From Streptomyces sp. R33 (GTDB lineage Bacteria > Actinomycetota > Actinomycetes > Streptomycetales > Streptomycetaceae): a stretch of DNA of 64,000 nucleotides. The stretch covers positions 3,943,501 through 4,007,500 of the forward strand of contig NZ_CP165727.1 in the NCBI RefSeq assembly GCF_041200175.1. Reading direction: 5' to 3'. A model generated the notes under the pieces. That model saw only the letters and a list, made by a program, of their open reading frames with translations, did no database searches and had not been told where the DNA came from. A program made the position numbers and the translations under genes. Each line of letters begins with the position of its first letter. Position 1 is the first letter of the stretch. This document shows, piece by piece, positions 32,258 through 40,445 of the stretch.

Positions 32258-32701
32258 ATGTCGTTCGACACGGAATGGGCTCAGCACAAGGCCGCCGTAC
32301 TCGCGCAGCAGTCGCCCGCCATGCGCCTCAACCATGCTCCCGCCGAGGCCGGCGCCCCGGGCAGCCCGGCCGGGAGCCTCGTGGCCGGTGCGCAGTCCAT
32401 CAACGGCAACGCCAACCTGCTGATCGAGATCGCCGCGCTCCTCCACGAGGGCCGGCCCGACGGCGACGCCAGCACCATGGCCCGCGCCCCGCGGGCCCAC
32501 GCGGACGTCTCGGCGGAGGCCCTGCGCTTCGCCCGTTTCGCCGATGACCAGTTCAAGGACACGATCAACCTGTTCGCCGCCCTGGCCACCAAGCTCAAGA
32601 CCACCGGCACCGGCTTCGCGCAGGTGGACGACGGGACCGCGCGCAACTTCCTCAACGGCATCCTCGACGGCGGCCAGTACGTGAAGCCGGAGTCGAAGTG
32701 A
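32258..32701 (+). CDS. helical WXG100/ESX-like protein, first gene of a coupled cassette
   Basis: 147 residues from ATG 32258 (AGGGGA upstream). It starts SFDTEWAQHKAAVLAQQS, has a small Gly/Pro/Ala turn, then INGNANLLIEIAALLHEG, and a long helix pair (VSAEALRFARFADDQFKDTINLFAALATKLKTTGTGFAQVDDG). There is no signal peptide or membrane segment. All-helical build, length and partner genes recall type VII (ESX/WXG100) secretion substrates or their targeting partners, but no clear WxG motif is present, so this is inference. Its stop overlaps the next start (GTGA). Confidence 0.6.
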   Translation: MSFDTEWAQHKAAVLAQQSPAMRLNHAPAEAGAPGSPAGSLVAGAQSINGNANLLIEIAALLHEGRPDGDASTMARAPRAHADVSAEALRFARFADDQFKDTINLFAALATKLKTTGTGFAQVDDGTARNFLNGILDGGQYVKPESK

Positions 32702-34089
32702 GCCTGAGCCACCGCAAGGACGTCGAGTTCCTGGAGGAGTGCAACCCGGCTCTGGTGGAGCGCAACGCCGCCGAGTTCAAGCGGCTGCGCGAGCTGCTGG
32801 TGCAGGCCGAGGAGCCCGCCCGGCGCGCGGAGACCGGTACGCAATGGCAGAGCGACGGCAGCCACACGTACACCGACCGCCTGTCGGAGGCCCGCCAGCT
32901 CGTGCTCCACATGGCCGAGGGATACGACAAGGCGGCGAGCGCCCTGCACGCGTACGCGGCGGCCCTGACGACCGCCAAGTCGCACTACTCGAACGGCAAG
33001 CGCACCGAGCGCAAGCTCGCGGCGCTCATCGCCACGAAGGGCACGGCGATCACGCGCACGGCGCAGGAGGCGGAGCCGATGTGCCAGTGGGAGGACATGC
33101 GGGCGACGACCGGCGTCATGGACTTCTTCGCCGAGCTGACGATGGACGTGGACGACATCCGCGAGGAGGCGGACCGGCTCCACGACGACGCGGGCGGCAG
33201 CTTCCACCAGGCCAAGACGGCCGAGCAGGAGGCGCGCAGCGTGTGCGTGCACGCGCTGAAGCAGGCGTACGAGCTGCTGCCCGAGTTCAAGGTGAAGGGC
33301 GGCGGGGGCGGAGTCGACGTCTACGCGGCGATGGCCGACATCCGGCGCGAGGCGGCGGAGGCCCGTGCCAACCCCCTGACGCACCTGCCGGGCAGCGGCC
33401 CGAAGAAGGAGATGACCGGCCCGGTCGGGACCGAGCCGGTCTCCCCCGAGCTGCGCGACATCCGGATGCGGGTGGCGGGGCTGCCGGAGGCGGACGACAA
33501 CTACTGGGACCCGCCGCAGTCGGACGAGGGGCGGGCGGAGTGGATCCGCAACAACAAGGAGATCCTGCGGGCGGCCGCGCAGCGGGCGGGGCTGCCGGAG
33601 GAGATGGTCGCCGGCATCGCCTGGAAGGAGGTCGGCGGGCAGCCGGGGATCTTCGACGACGGCGTGGACTTCTTCCGCCAGGCGGCGGACGCCCCGTGGG
33701 GCCTGAGCCCGGTCACCGCCGAGAACCTGCCGGACCGGGCGGGCGGCAAGCCGGACGAGACCTCCTTCGGCCCGATCGCGGTCCAGCTGCGGCGCGGGGC
33801 GGAGGTGCTCGGCTACGACCCGGAGAACCTCACGGACCAGCAGCGCAACGTGGTGAAGTCGGCGCTGCAGGACCCGAAGCAGAACGCGTTCATCGCCGCG
33901 GGCTTCCTGGCGCAGATCAAGGAGGAGACCGGCTACGCGAACGTCCCGGCGGACCAGCTGACCGAGGCCCAGATGCAGGAGATCGCCGCCCGCTACAACG
34001 GCGGCCCCTACTGGGAGTCGAAGAAGGCCCAGGACTACGGCGATGATTTCCGCAACAACCTCGGCAACGTGAAGAAGGCAATGCAATGA
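32698..34089 (+). CDS. helical protein with C-terminal lysozyme-like domain (possible T7SS-type effector)
   Basis: 463 residues. Residues 1-200 are helical, with no signal peptide (VEFLEECNPALVERNAAEFKRLRELLVQAEEPARRAE..., YDKAASALHAYAAALTTAKSHYSNGKRTERKLAAL), resembling the long WXG/LXG N-termini of type VII effectors. After a Gly-rich hinge, residues ~280-463 look like a lysozyme/transglycosylase fold: AAQRAGLPEEMVAGIAWKEVGGQPG with E311 as the candidate catalytic acid, FGPIAVQLRRGAEVLG, and EIAARYNGGPYWE. It would cut peptidoglycan after secretion. It is coupled to genes on both sides by 4-bp overlaps. No ESX machinery is in this window, so the export route is inferred. Confidence 0.65.
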   Translation: MSLSHRKDVEFLEECNPALVERNAAEFKRLRELLVQAEEPARRAETGTQWQSDGSHTYTDRLSEARQLVLHMAEGYDKAASALHAYAAALTTAKSHYSNGKRTERKLAALIATKGTAITRTAQEAEPMCQWEDMRATTGVMDFFAELTMDVDDIREEADRLHDDAGGSFHQAKTAEQEARSVCVHALKQAYELLPEFKVKGGGGGVDVYAAMADIRREAAEARANPLTHLPGSGPKKEMTGPVGTEPVSPELRDIRMRVAGLPEADDNYWDPPQSDEGRAEWIRNNKEILRAAAQRAGLPEEMVAGIAWKEVGGQPGIFDDGVDFFRQAADAPWGLSPVTAENLPDRAGGKPDETSFGPIAVQLRRGAEVLGYDPENLTDQQRNVVKSALQDPKQNAFIAAGFLAQIKEETGYANVPADQLTEAQMQEIAARYNGGPYWESKKAQDYGDDFRNNLGNVKKAMQ

Positions 34090-34412
34090 CGTACGGCAGC
34101 GGGCGCGAGAGCATCGACCTGCCCGAAGACCGGGGCTGCCTCCAGTGGGTGCTGGGCGTCCCCCTGGGGCTGATCCATCTCCTGAACGCCGTCGCCGTGT
34201 TCGCGGCCCTGTACGCCGGCCCACAGGGCGAGTGGGACCACCAGGGCTACGCGGGCGTCAGCGCGATGTGCCTGGTCTCCATGTCGCTGAGCGTGCTGGG
34301 CCTGCTCATCACGCTCATCCCGAGCGTCCGCCGCGCCATGGGCCTGTGGTGGCTGGCCCCGCCGCTCATCCTCGGCGTGACCGCCTTCATCCGCGGCGAG
34401 ACCCTGGGCTGA
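34086..34412 (+). CDS. small membrane protein, third gene of the cassette
   Basis: 108 residues. Three hydrophobic segments: WVLGVPLGLIHLLNAVAVFAALYA, VSAMCLVSMSLSVLGLLITLIP and LWWLAPPLILGVTAFI. Its ATG overlaps the TGA of the lysozyme-like gene. As the last gene of a muralytic cassette it could be an immunity protein, a holin-like pore or a membrane anchor; none is proved. A strong hairpin ends the operon. Confidence 0.7.
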   Translation: MTYGSGRESIDLPEDRGCLQWVLGVPLGLIHLLNAVAVFAALYAGPQGEWDHQGYAGVSAMCLVSMSLSVLGLLITLIPSVRRAMGLWWLAPPLILGVTAFIRGETLG

Positions 34413-34417
34413 ACGCA

Positions 34418-34453
34418 CCGCAGCCCCCGCCCGGACGGGGGCGGGGGCTGCGG
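34418..34453. terminator. 15-bp perfect hairpin between convergent operons
   Basis: CCGCAGCCCCCGCCC (34418-34432) and its exact complement (34439-34453) around a 6-nt loop, shared by the cassette and the dctA-like gene. Confidence 0.8.
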
Positions 34454-34465
34454 GGTGGGGACCGG

Positions 34466-35767
34466 TCAGGCGGGGACGGGGACCGCGGCGGGCTCGTCCA
34501 ACGGGGAGGACGAGGCGGCCTCGTAGGCCTTCTTGTCCAGGATTCCCTCGCGGGCCGCGACCACGACCGGAACCAGGGCCTGGCCGGCGACGTTCGTGGC
34601 GGTGCGCATCATGTCCAGGATCGGGTCGATCGCCATCAGCAGGCCGACGCCCTCCAGGGGCAGGCCCAGGGTGGAGAGGGTCAGCGTCAGCATGACCGTG
34701 GCGCCCGTCAGGCCGGCCGTGGCGGCCGAGCCGACGACCGAAACGAAGGCGATCAGCAGGTAGTCGGTGATCGTCAGCTGGACGTCGAAGATCTGCGCGA
34801 TGAAGATCGCGGCGAGCGCGGGGTAGATCGCGGCGCAGCCGTCCATCTTCGTGGTGGCGCCGAACGGGACGGCGAAGGAGGCGTACTCCTTCGGGACGCC
34901 GAGGCGTTCGGTGACCTTCTGGGTGACCGGCATGGTGCCGACCGAGGAGCGGGAGACGAAGGCCAGCTGGATCGCGGGCCAGGCGCCCTTGAAGAACTGG
35001 ATCGGGTTGACCTTGGCGACCGTCGCGAGGAGCAGCGGGTAGACGCCGAACATCACGAGGGCCGAGCCGATGTACACGTCGGCGGTGAAGGTCGCGTACT
35101 TGCCGATGAGTTCCCAGCCGTACGAGGCGATCGCGGTGCCGATCAGGCCGACGGTGCCGATCGGGGCGAGGCGGATGACCCACCACAGGGCCTTCTGGAG
35201 CAGTTCCAGGACCGACTCGGCGACGTTCAGGAGCGGCTGCGCCTTGTTGCCGAGCTGGAGGGCGGCGATACCGGCGACGGCGGCCAGGAAGACGATCTGG
35301 AGCACGTTCAGTTCGGTGAACGGCGTGATGACGTCCTTCGGGACGATGCCGGTCAGGAAGTCCAGCCAGGAGCCGGTGCGCTTGGGGAGCTTGCCGTCCT
35401 GCGGGGTGAGGCCGGTGCCGGCGCCCGGGTTGGTCAGCAGGCCGATCGCGAGGCCGATGCCGACCGCGATCAGCGAGGTGATCATGAACCAGAGCAGCGT
35501 GCGCGAGGCGAGGCGGGCGGCGTTGTTCACCTTCCGCAGGTTGGTGATGGACACCAGGATCGCGAAGAAGACGAGGGGGGCCACGGCCAGCTTCAGCAGC
35601 TGGACGAAGATGTCGCCGATCTGCTCGAGGGTCTTGGCGAGCCAGCTGACGTCCTGGCTGCGGGCGATCCAGCCGAACAGGACACCGAGCACGAGGCCGG
35701 TGACGATCTGGGCCCAGAAGGGGAACTTGAAGGAGGCCTTGGCGGGGGCCTGAGGGGTCGCGGACAC
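34466..35767 (-). CDS. dicarboxylate/amino-acid:cation symporter (DAACS family)
   Basis: 433 residues from GTG 35767 with GGAG 7 nt upstream; an overlapping GTG at 35773 is too close to that site. Eight hydrophobic segments begin FPFWAQIVTGLVLGVLFGWIA. Signature parts are present: SRSSVGTMPVT (re-entrant loop 1), FGATTKMDG and DPILDMMRTATNVAGQA (substrate and cation site), so it should be active. DctA/GltP-type proteins take up C4-dicarboxylates or glutamate/aspartate with protons or sodium. It stands alone. Confidence 0.93.
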   Translation of the reverse strand: MSATPQAPAKASFKFPFWAQIVTGLVLGVLFGWIARSQDVSWLAKTLEQIGDIFVQLLKLAVAPLVFFAILVSITNLRKVNNAARLASRTLLWFMITSLIAVGIGLAIGLLTNPGAGTGLTPQDGKLPKRTGSWLDFLTGIVPKDVITPFTELNVLQIVFLAAVAGIAALQLGNKAQPLLNVAESVLELLQKALWWVIRLAPIGTVGLIGTAIASYGWELIGKYATFTADVYIGSALVMFGVYPLLLATVAKVNPIQFFKGAWPAIQLAFVSRSSVGTMPVTQKVTERLGVPKEYASFAVPFGATTKMDGCAAIYPALAAIFIAQIFDVQLTITDYLLIAFVSVVGSAATAGLTGATVMLTLTLSTLGLPLEGVGLLMAIDPILDMMRTATNVAGQALVPVVVAAREGILDKKAYEAASSSPLDEPAAVPVPA

Positions 35768-35953
35768 GGACACACTCCGGGGGTGATGCGCAAAGAAAGT
35801 GGGGAAGGTGGAACGGCGCGGACTCAGCGACAGCCACAACAGGCCGCGGACACGCGGCGGCAGAGGTCGACGTGCAGGCGCGCCACGAGCAGGACACCCG
35901 TGGTCATTTCGTGCGCAACTGTGGTCAACATGTTTAACACGCTAACACTTTCC

Positions 35954-35981
35954 CTTTGAGGATCTCAAAGGTGCACTTTGA
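35954..35981. promoter_or_regulatory. three CTTTGAG half-sites upstream of the symporter gene
   Basis: CTTTGAG (35954-35960), CTCAAAG (35964-35970) and CACTTTGAG (ending 35981) make one palindrome plus a third half-site about 190 bp upstream of the symporter start. The surrounding 35900-35955 is unusually AT-rich. A regulator of dicarboxylate uptake could bind here. The rest of the 321-bp gene-free stretch holds only the terminator at 36014. Confidence 0.4.
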
Positions 35982-36013
35982 GACAGGGCCCCGCCGGGAC
36001 CCCCCGGAAACGC

Positions 36014-36061
36014 CGAACCGCCCCAGCGCACGAGGGAAGTTCCCGGCGCTGGGGCGGTTCG
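36014..36061 (-). terminator. 16-bp perfect stem after the DUF4229 gene
   Basis: CGAACCGCCCCAGCGC (36014-36029) and its exact complement (36046-36061) around a 16-nt loop, 27 bp beyond the end of the leftward DUF4229 gene. Confidence 0.7.
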
Positions 36062-36088
36062 GTGTGTTTTGGTGTGTGACGGAGCTAA

Positions 36089-36394
36089 CTACGCGCGCGC
36101 GGCATCGTCGGCCGCGTCCTCCTGGGAGCGGTTCGCGGCGAGCCGCTCCTTCGCACCCGCGACGCGCCCGGAGATCTGCGCGGACATCTCGTCGCGCTGC
36201 TTGCGCAGGAGCACGAAGGACAGCGGCGCGGAGATCACGAGGGCGAGCAGCACGACCCAGGCGGGGTTGGCGTCGCCGAGGCCGGCGGGCACCCAGCCCA
36301 CGTTGACCAGGACGGAGACCAGGACGAGGCATCCGACGAAGATGCCCAGGCGCATCGCGGTGTAGCGGATCGTTGCGCTCGGCTTGAGGGACAC
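36089..36394 (-). CDS. DUF4229 small membrane protein
   Basis: 101 residues from GTG 36394 (AAGGGG 5 nt upstream). Two membrane segments (LGIFVGCLVLVSVLVNVGWV and PAWVVLLALVISAPLSFVLL) are followed by a charged cytoplasmic tail (RKQRDEMSAQISGRVAGAKERLAANRSQEDAADDAARA). The build and sequence fit DUF4229, usual near menaquinone genes in Streptomyces. Function unknown. Confidence 0.82.
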   Translation of the reverse strand: MSLKPSATIRYTAMRLGIFVGCLVLVSVLVNVGWVPAGLGDANPAWVVLLALVISAPLSFVLLRKQRDEMSAQISGRVAGAKERLAANRSQEDAADDAARA

Positions 36395-36501
36395 GGTGAC
36401 CCCTTCTCTCTCGTCGGTACGTCGGGTGGGTCGTCACGTGCCCGTCCAGCACGTGCCCGTCCAGTGAAGCACGGCGCAGCCCCGGACAAACCCTCCGGGG
36501 G

Positions 36502-37026
36502 TCAGTGCAGCGGCAGCAGCATCGTGATGTCGTCACGGTCGTCGCCCGGGGCCACCCGGATGGCATCGGGGACGCGGCCTACCTCCTTGTAGCCGCAGGC
36601 CGCGTAGAAGTGCTCCAGGCCCATCCCGCCGCGGCAGCTGAGCCGGATCGCCTCGATGCCGTCGAAGGAGCGCGCGGCGCCGGCAACGGCCTCCATCAGC
36701 GCCCGGCCGGCGCCCTGCCCCTGAAGGGCGGGGCTGACCATGACGGTGTAGGCCCAGACCCAGTGCGTCTGCAGCCGGTGGGTGTTGAACGCGAGGACCG
36801 CGGCGGCCCGCACCCGCCCGTCCGCATCACGGCCGACGACCAGCCGGTGGCGCCCCTCGGCCATCGCGACGAGGTGCTTGACCAGCTCGGGCCGGATGTC
36901 CTCGGCGGTGACGGGCGGTACGAACCCGACCGCGCCGCCGGCGTTGGAGACCTCGGTCCAGAGTTCGGCGACGCCGTCGCGCAGCGCCGGGTCGACGACG
37001 GGGTCGACCGTGAAGGTAAGGGTCAT
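36502..37026 (-). CDS. GNAT-family N-acetyltransferase
   Basis: 174 residues. VWAYTVMVSPALQGQGAGRALMEAVAGAARS is motif A with the acetyl-CoA binding Q/RxxGxG/A; GLEHFYAACGYKEVGRVPDAI is the C-terminal motif B. The substrate is unknown. It lies downstream of mqnE, separated by a strong terminator, so it is transcribed on its own. Confidence 0.9.
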   Translation of the reverse strand: MTLTFTVDPVVDPALRDGVAELWTEVSNAGGAVGFVPPVTAEDIRPELVKHLVAMAEGRHRLVVGRDADGRVRAAAVLAFNTHRLQTHWVWAYTVMVSPALQGQGAGRALMEAVAGAARSFDGIEAIRLSCRGGMGLEHFYAACGYKEVGRVPDAIRVAPGDDRDDITMLLPLH

Positions 37027-37070
37027 AGATGAAGATTATCTATTACCTCTCACCCTCGCAACGGACACGC

Positions 37071-37105
37071 GGAAGGCCCCGGTCCTCGTGGGACCGGGGC
37101 CTTCC
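37071..37105 (-). terminator. 15-bp perfect hairpin after mqnE
   Basis: GGAAGGCCCCGGTCC (37071-37085) and its exact complement (37091-37105) around TCGTG. Confidence 0.82.
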
Positions 37106-37120
37106 GAGCCGTGGGGCGCG

Positions 37121-38293
37121 TCAGACGCGCATCGCCTGCGGGGTCTCGCGCAGGGCCGCGTCCGGGCCGGGGTACTCGCGGATGATCTCGTAGCGCGTGT
37201 TCCGCTCGACCGGGCGGAAGCCCGCCTCGCGGATCAGCTCGAGCAGGTCGTCACGGCCGAGCTTGTTCGGCGTGCCGTAGTTGTCCGCGTCGTGCGTGAT
37301 CTTGTACTCGACGACCGAGCCGTCCATGTCGTCCGCACCGTGCTGCAGCGCCAGCTGGGCGGTCTGCACGCCGTGCATCACCCAGAACACCTTGACGTGC
37401 GGCACGTTGTCGAACAGCAGCCGCGAGACGGCGAAGGTCTTCAGCGCCTCCGCGCCCGTCGCCATCGTCGTCCGCGCCTGGAGCTTGTTGCGGACCTTGC
37501 CGTCCTGCATGTCCACGAAGTCGTGCTGGTAGCGCAGCGGGATGAAGACCTGGAAGCCGCCGGTCTCGTCCTGGAGCTCGCGCAGCCGCAGCACGTGGTC
37601 CACGCGGTGGCGCGGCTCCTCGATGTGCCCGTACAGCATCGTGCTCGGGGTCTTGAGACCCTTCTCGTGCGCGAGCCGGTGGATGCGCGACCAGTCCTCC
37701 CAGTGGGTGCGGTGGTCGACGATGTGCTGGCGGATCTCCCAGTCGAAGATCTCCGCGCCGCCGCCGGTGAGCGACTCCAGACCGGCCTCGATCAGCTCGT
37801 CCAGGATGTCGGAGGCCGACATCCCGGAGATCGTCTCGAAGTGGTGGATCTCGGTCGCCGTGAACGCCTTCAGCGAGACGTTCGGCAACGCCTCCTTCAG
37901 CGCGGACAGCGAGCGCGGGTAGTACCGCCACGGCAGGCTCGGGTGCAGGCCGTTGACGATGTGCAGCTCGGTGAGGTTCTCGTTCTCCATGGCCTTGGCC
38001 AGGCGCACGGCCTCCTCGATGCGCATCGTGTACGCGTCCTTCTCGCCCGGCTTGCGCTGGAACGAGCAGTAGGCGCACGACGCGGTGCACACGTTCGTCA
38101 TGTTGAGGTGGCGGTTCACGTTGAAGTGGACGACGTCGCCGTTCTTGCGCATGCGCACCTCGTGCGCGAGGCCGCCCAGCCAGGCCAGGTCATCGGACTC
38201 GTAGAGGGCGATGCCGTCCTCACGCGTCAGCCGCTCGCCGGAGCGGACCTTCTCCTCCAGCTCGCGCTTGAGCCCAGCGTCCATTCCGGTCAT
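37121..38293 (-). CDS. mqnE: aminofutalosine synthase (radical SAM)
   Basis: 390 residues. MqnE joins 3-enolpyruvylbenzoate (the MqnA product) to the ribose of S-adenosylmethionine to give aminofutalosine. The cluster motif CTASCAYCSFQRKPGE (CxxxCxxC) follows NVNRHLNMTNV; the Lys/Tyr segment KDAYTMRIEE and ELHIVNGLHPSLPW are typical. ATG 38293 has GAGGAG 10 nt upstream. It is followed by a strong terminator. Together with mqnA and mqnC it gives three of the four early futalosine enzymes in this window. Confidence 0.93.
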   Translation of the reverse strand: MTGMDAGLKRELEEKVRSGERLTREDGIALYESDDLAWLGGLAHEVRMRKNGDVVHFNVNRHLNMTNVCTASCAYCSFQRKPGEKDAYTMRIEEAVRLAKAMENENLTELHIVNGLHPSLPWRYYPRSLSALKEALPNVSLKAFTATEIHHFETISGMSASDILDELIEAGLESLTGGGAEIFDWEIRQHIVDHRTHWEDWSRIHRLAHEKGLKTPSTMLYGHIEEPRHRVDHVLRLRELQDETGGFQVFIPLRYQHDFVDMQDGKVRNKLQARTTMATGAEALKTFAVSRLLFDNVPHVKVFWVMHGVQTAQLALQHGADDMDGSVVEYKITHDADNYGTPNKLGRDDLLELIREAGFRPVERNTRYEIIREYPGPDAALRETPQAMRV

Positions 38294-38350
38294 CCCGGTC
38301 GTCTCCTCTACGCGTCCCGTCCTGCCTGCAAACCGCCACCCACCGTACTC

Positions 38351-38806
38351 TTAGCGCTCCTCGGGCAGGTCCCCGACCCGGTTCTCCCACTTGGTGGAGA
38401 GCACGATGGTGGTACGGGTGCGGGAGACGCCCTTGGTGCTGGAGAGCTTGCGGATGATCCGCTCCAGCCCGTCCACGTCCCCGGCCCGCACCTTGAGCAT
38501 GTACGAGTCGTCGCCGGCGATGAACCAGCAGTCCTCGATCTCCGCCAGGTCGCGCAGCCGACGGGCCACGTCCTCGTGGTCCGCGGCGTCGGAGAGGGAG
38601 ATGCCGATCAGCGCCGTGACGCCGAGGCCGAGCGAGGCCGAGTCGACGGTCGCGCGGTAGCCGGTGATCACACCGGCCGACTCGAGCCGGTTGATCCGGT
38701 CGGTGACGCTGGGGCCTGAGAGGCCCACGAGCCGGCCCAGCTCCGCGTACGAGGCACGTCCGTTCTCCCGGAGTGCCTGGATGAGCTGCCTATCCACCGC
38801 GTCCAT
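38351..38806 (-). CDS. Lrp/AsnC-family transcriptional regulator
   Basis: 151 residues from ATG 38806; an in-frame ATG at 38824 has no ribosome site. The helix-turn-helix is DRQLIQALRENGRASYAELGRLVGLSGPSVTDRINRLESAGVITGYRATVD. The RAM ligand domain follows (ALIGISLSDAADHEDVARRLRDLAEIEDCWFIAGDDSYMLKVRAGD). Such octameric regulators sense amino acids. It is 57 bp upstream of mqnE on the same strand, so they may share transcripts, and divergent from a tiny ORF across a region with a palindrome. Confidence 0.9.
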   Translation of the reverse strand: MDAVDRQLIQALRENGRASYAELGRLVGLSGPSVTDRINRLESAGVITGYRATVDSASLGLGVTALIGISLSDAADHEDVARRLRDLAEIEDCWFIAGDDSYMLKVRAGDVDGLERIIRKLSSTKGVSRTRTTIVLSTKWENRVGDLPEER

Positions 38807-38865
38807 ATACCTGGAGCCTTCCATTATTCGGCGATCCCGCAAGTTTACGTATAGAATCAAAGGCG

Positions 38866-38885
38866 CACAGGGTCAACACCCTGTG
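38866..38885. promoter_or_regulatory. 8-bp-arm palindrome upstream of the Lrp gene
   Basis: CACAGGGT (38866-38873) and ACCCTGTG (38878-38885) flank CAAC, in the divergent region between the Lrp gene and the 44-codon ORF. The adjacent 38841-38862 is AT-rich (TTTACGTATAGAAT), a likely promoter. Autoregulation by the Lrp protein is a reasonable guess. Confidence 0.5.
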
Positions 38886-38944
38886 AATCTTTCAACAGAT
38901 CGGCGATGATCTCGCTGATCTGACGACATCAGGAGTGGTTCACC

Positions 38945-39079
38945 GTGTACACGATCGAGATGGCCTACGCGCACATGCGACAGCTCCAGGAGCTGGCCAA
39001 CCGATCCCGCACCGACCAGCCCGCCGCCGCCCACCGCGTCGACCGGACCCGCAAGCCGAGCACGGCGAAGAAGCGCTAG
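38945..39079 (+). CDS. 44-residue basic small protein
   Basis: GTG 38945 to TAG 39077-39079, with AGGAG 10 nt upstream. The product begins MYTIEMAYAHMRQLQELA, an amphipathic helix, and ends in a basic tail (HRVDRTRKPSTAKKR). Good ribosome site, clean codon bias and its own promoter region argue that it is real. Its last four bases overlap the end of the convergent UbiX-like gene. Function unknown. Confidence 0.65.
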   Translation: MYTIEMAYAHMRQLQELANRSRTDQPAAAHRVDRTRKPSTAKKR

Positions 39080-39759
39080 TCACCGCTTGCCTCCCGGGGG
39101 CGGGAGCCACCGAGCTCCCCCTCCCACCGGCGGTACAGCCGGTGCGGCACCCCTGCCGCATCCAGCACCCGCCCCGCGACGAAATCCACCAGGTCCTGGA
39201 TGTGCGTCGCACCCGCGTAGAACGCCGGAGAGGCGGGCAGCACCACTGCGCCCGCCTCGTCCAGCGCCACCAGATGCCGCAGCGTCTGCCCGTTCAGCGG
39301 GGTCTCCCGCACCGCGACCACCAGCCGGCGACGCTCCTTGAGCGTCACGCTCGCGACGCGCTGGAGCAGGTCCTTCGACAGTCCGAGCGCCACCCCCGCC
39401 ACACAGGCCGTGGACGCCGGCACGATCAGCATGCCCTTCACGGGATACGAGCCCGAGCTCGGCCCGGCGGCCAGGTCGCCGGCGCCCCAGTAGCGGACGT
39501 CGTCCAGTTCCGGCCGGGTGAAGGTCGCGGGCTTGCCGTCCGCCCCGTGCTCGAGCCAGGCGGCGAGATCGTCGCGCCAGTGCGCGTCGCGGAAGGCGAT
39601 CCCGGTCTCGTCGAGCAGGGTCAGCCGCGAGGCCCGGCTGACCACCAGGTCCACGCTCTCCCCCGCCGCCAGCAGTCCGCGGATCACCGCGGCCGCGTAC
39701 GGCGTCCCGGACGCCCCGGAAACCCCGACCACCCACGGGGTGCGCTTGCCGTCAGTCAT
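39076..39759 (-). CDS. UbiX-like flavin prenyltransferase
   Basis: 227 residues from ATG 39759. PWVVGVSGASGTPYAAAVIRGLL is the FMN-binding start and MLIVPASTACVAGVALGLSKDLLQRVASVTLKERRRLVVAVRETPL the conserved core of UbiX/PAD1 proteins. UbiX makes prenylated FMN, the cofactor of UbiD decarboxylases; a UbiD-like gene is at 42025. In futalosine organisms the pair is thought to act in a late menaquinone decarboxylation. It is on the same strand but separated from the UbiD block by the oppositely oriented rhomboid gene. Confidence 0.9.
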   Translation of the reverse strand: MTDGKRTPWVVGVSGASGTPYAAAVIRGLLAAGESVDLVVSRASRLTLLDETGIAFRDAHWRDDLAAWLEHGADGKPATFTRPELDDVRYWGAGDLAAGPSSGSYPVKGMLIVPASTACVAGVALGLSKDLLQRVASVTLKERRRLVVAVRETPLNGQTLRHLVALDEAGAVVLPASPAFYAGATHIQDLVDFVAGRVLDAAGVPHRLYRRWEGELGGSRPREASGD

Positions 39760-39848
39760 AGCTCCGAGACTATCCGGCCACTGCAAAACGACGCTGAGTA
39801 AGGTGATCTGAGCGTCGACGGGTGGGCGACGGGCGGGGGGATCAGGAC

Positions 39849-40442
39849 ATGGCCGAGTTGCGCCTCGAGGAATGGAGCCGGGCCGAACGGGCCAAGGCCG
39901 CCGGGAAGCTGATGCTGGGCTGGGTGGGCCTGCTGTGGCTGATCGAGGCGGTCGACCTGGCCACCGGGCACGCGCTGGACGCGTACGGGATCATCCCGCG
40001 CACCGCCGACGGACTGACCGGAATTCCCCTGTCCCCGTTCCTCCACTTCGGCTTCGGCCATGTGGCGTCCAACAGCGTGCCGCTGCTGGTGCTGGGGTTC
40101 GTCGCCGCGTTGAGCGGGATTCGACGGTTCCTCGTGCTGTGCACGGTGGTCGTGCTCGTGGACGGGCTCGGGGTATGGCTGGTTTCCGCGTCGAACACCG
40201 TCACGGCCGGGGCCTCGGGGCTGGTGTTCGGGCTCTTCGGGTACCTGCTGGTCCGCGGGTTCGTGGAGCGGCGGGCTCTGGGCGTCCTGGTCGGCATCGT
40301 GATCGCCGCGTACTGGGGGGCCGGGATCCTGACCGGCATCCTGCCGACGAACACCACGGTCAGCTGGCAGGGCCACCTCTTCGGCCTCCTGACGGGCGTG
40401 GCCTGCGCGGTCCTGCTCGGCCGCCGGACCGCCCGGGGGTAG
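39849..40442 (+). CDS. rhomboid-family intramembrane serine protease
   Basis: 197 residues from ATG 39849. About six membrane helices. SPFLHFGFGHVASNSVPLLVLG is the conserved HxxxN-like loop and helix 2. The catalytic serine is in TAGASGLVFGLFGYLL (GASG), and the histidine in SWQGHLFGLLTGV. All needed residues are present, so it should be active. Rhomboids cut membrane proteins within the bilayer. It interrupts the leftward menaquinone block; any functional link is unproved. Confidence 0.88.
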   Translation: MAELRLEEWSRAERAKAAGKLMLGWVGLLWLIEAVDLATGHALDAYGIIPRTADGLTGIPLSPFLHFGFGHVASNSVPLLVLGFVAALSGIRRFLVLCTVVVLVDGLGVWLVSASNTVTAGASGLVFGLFGYLLVRGFVERRALGVLVGIVIAAYWGAGILTGILPTNTTVSWQGHLFGLLTGVACAVLLGRRTARG

Positions 40443-40445
40443 GGC

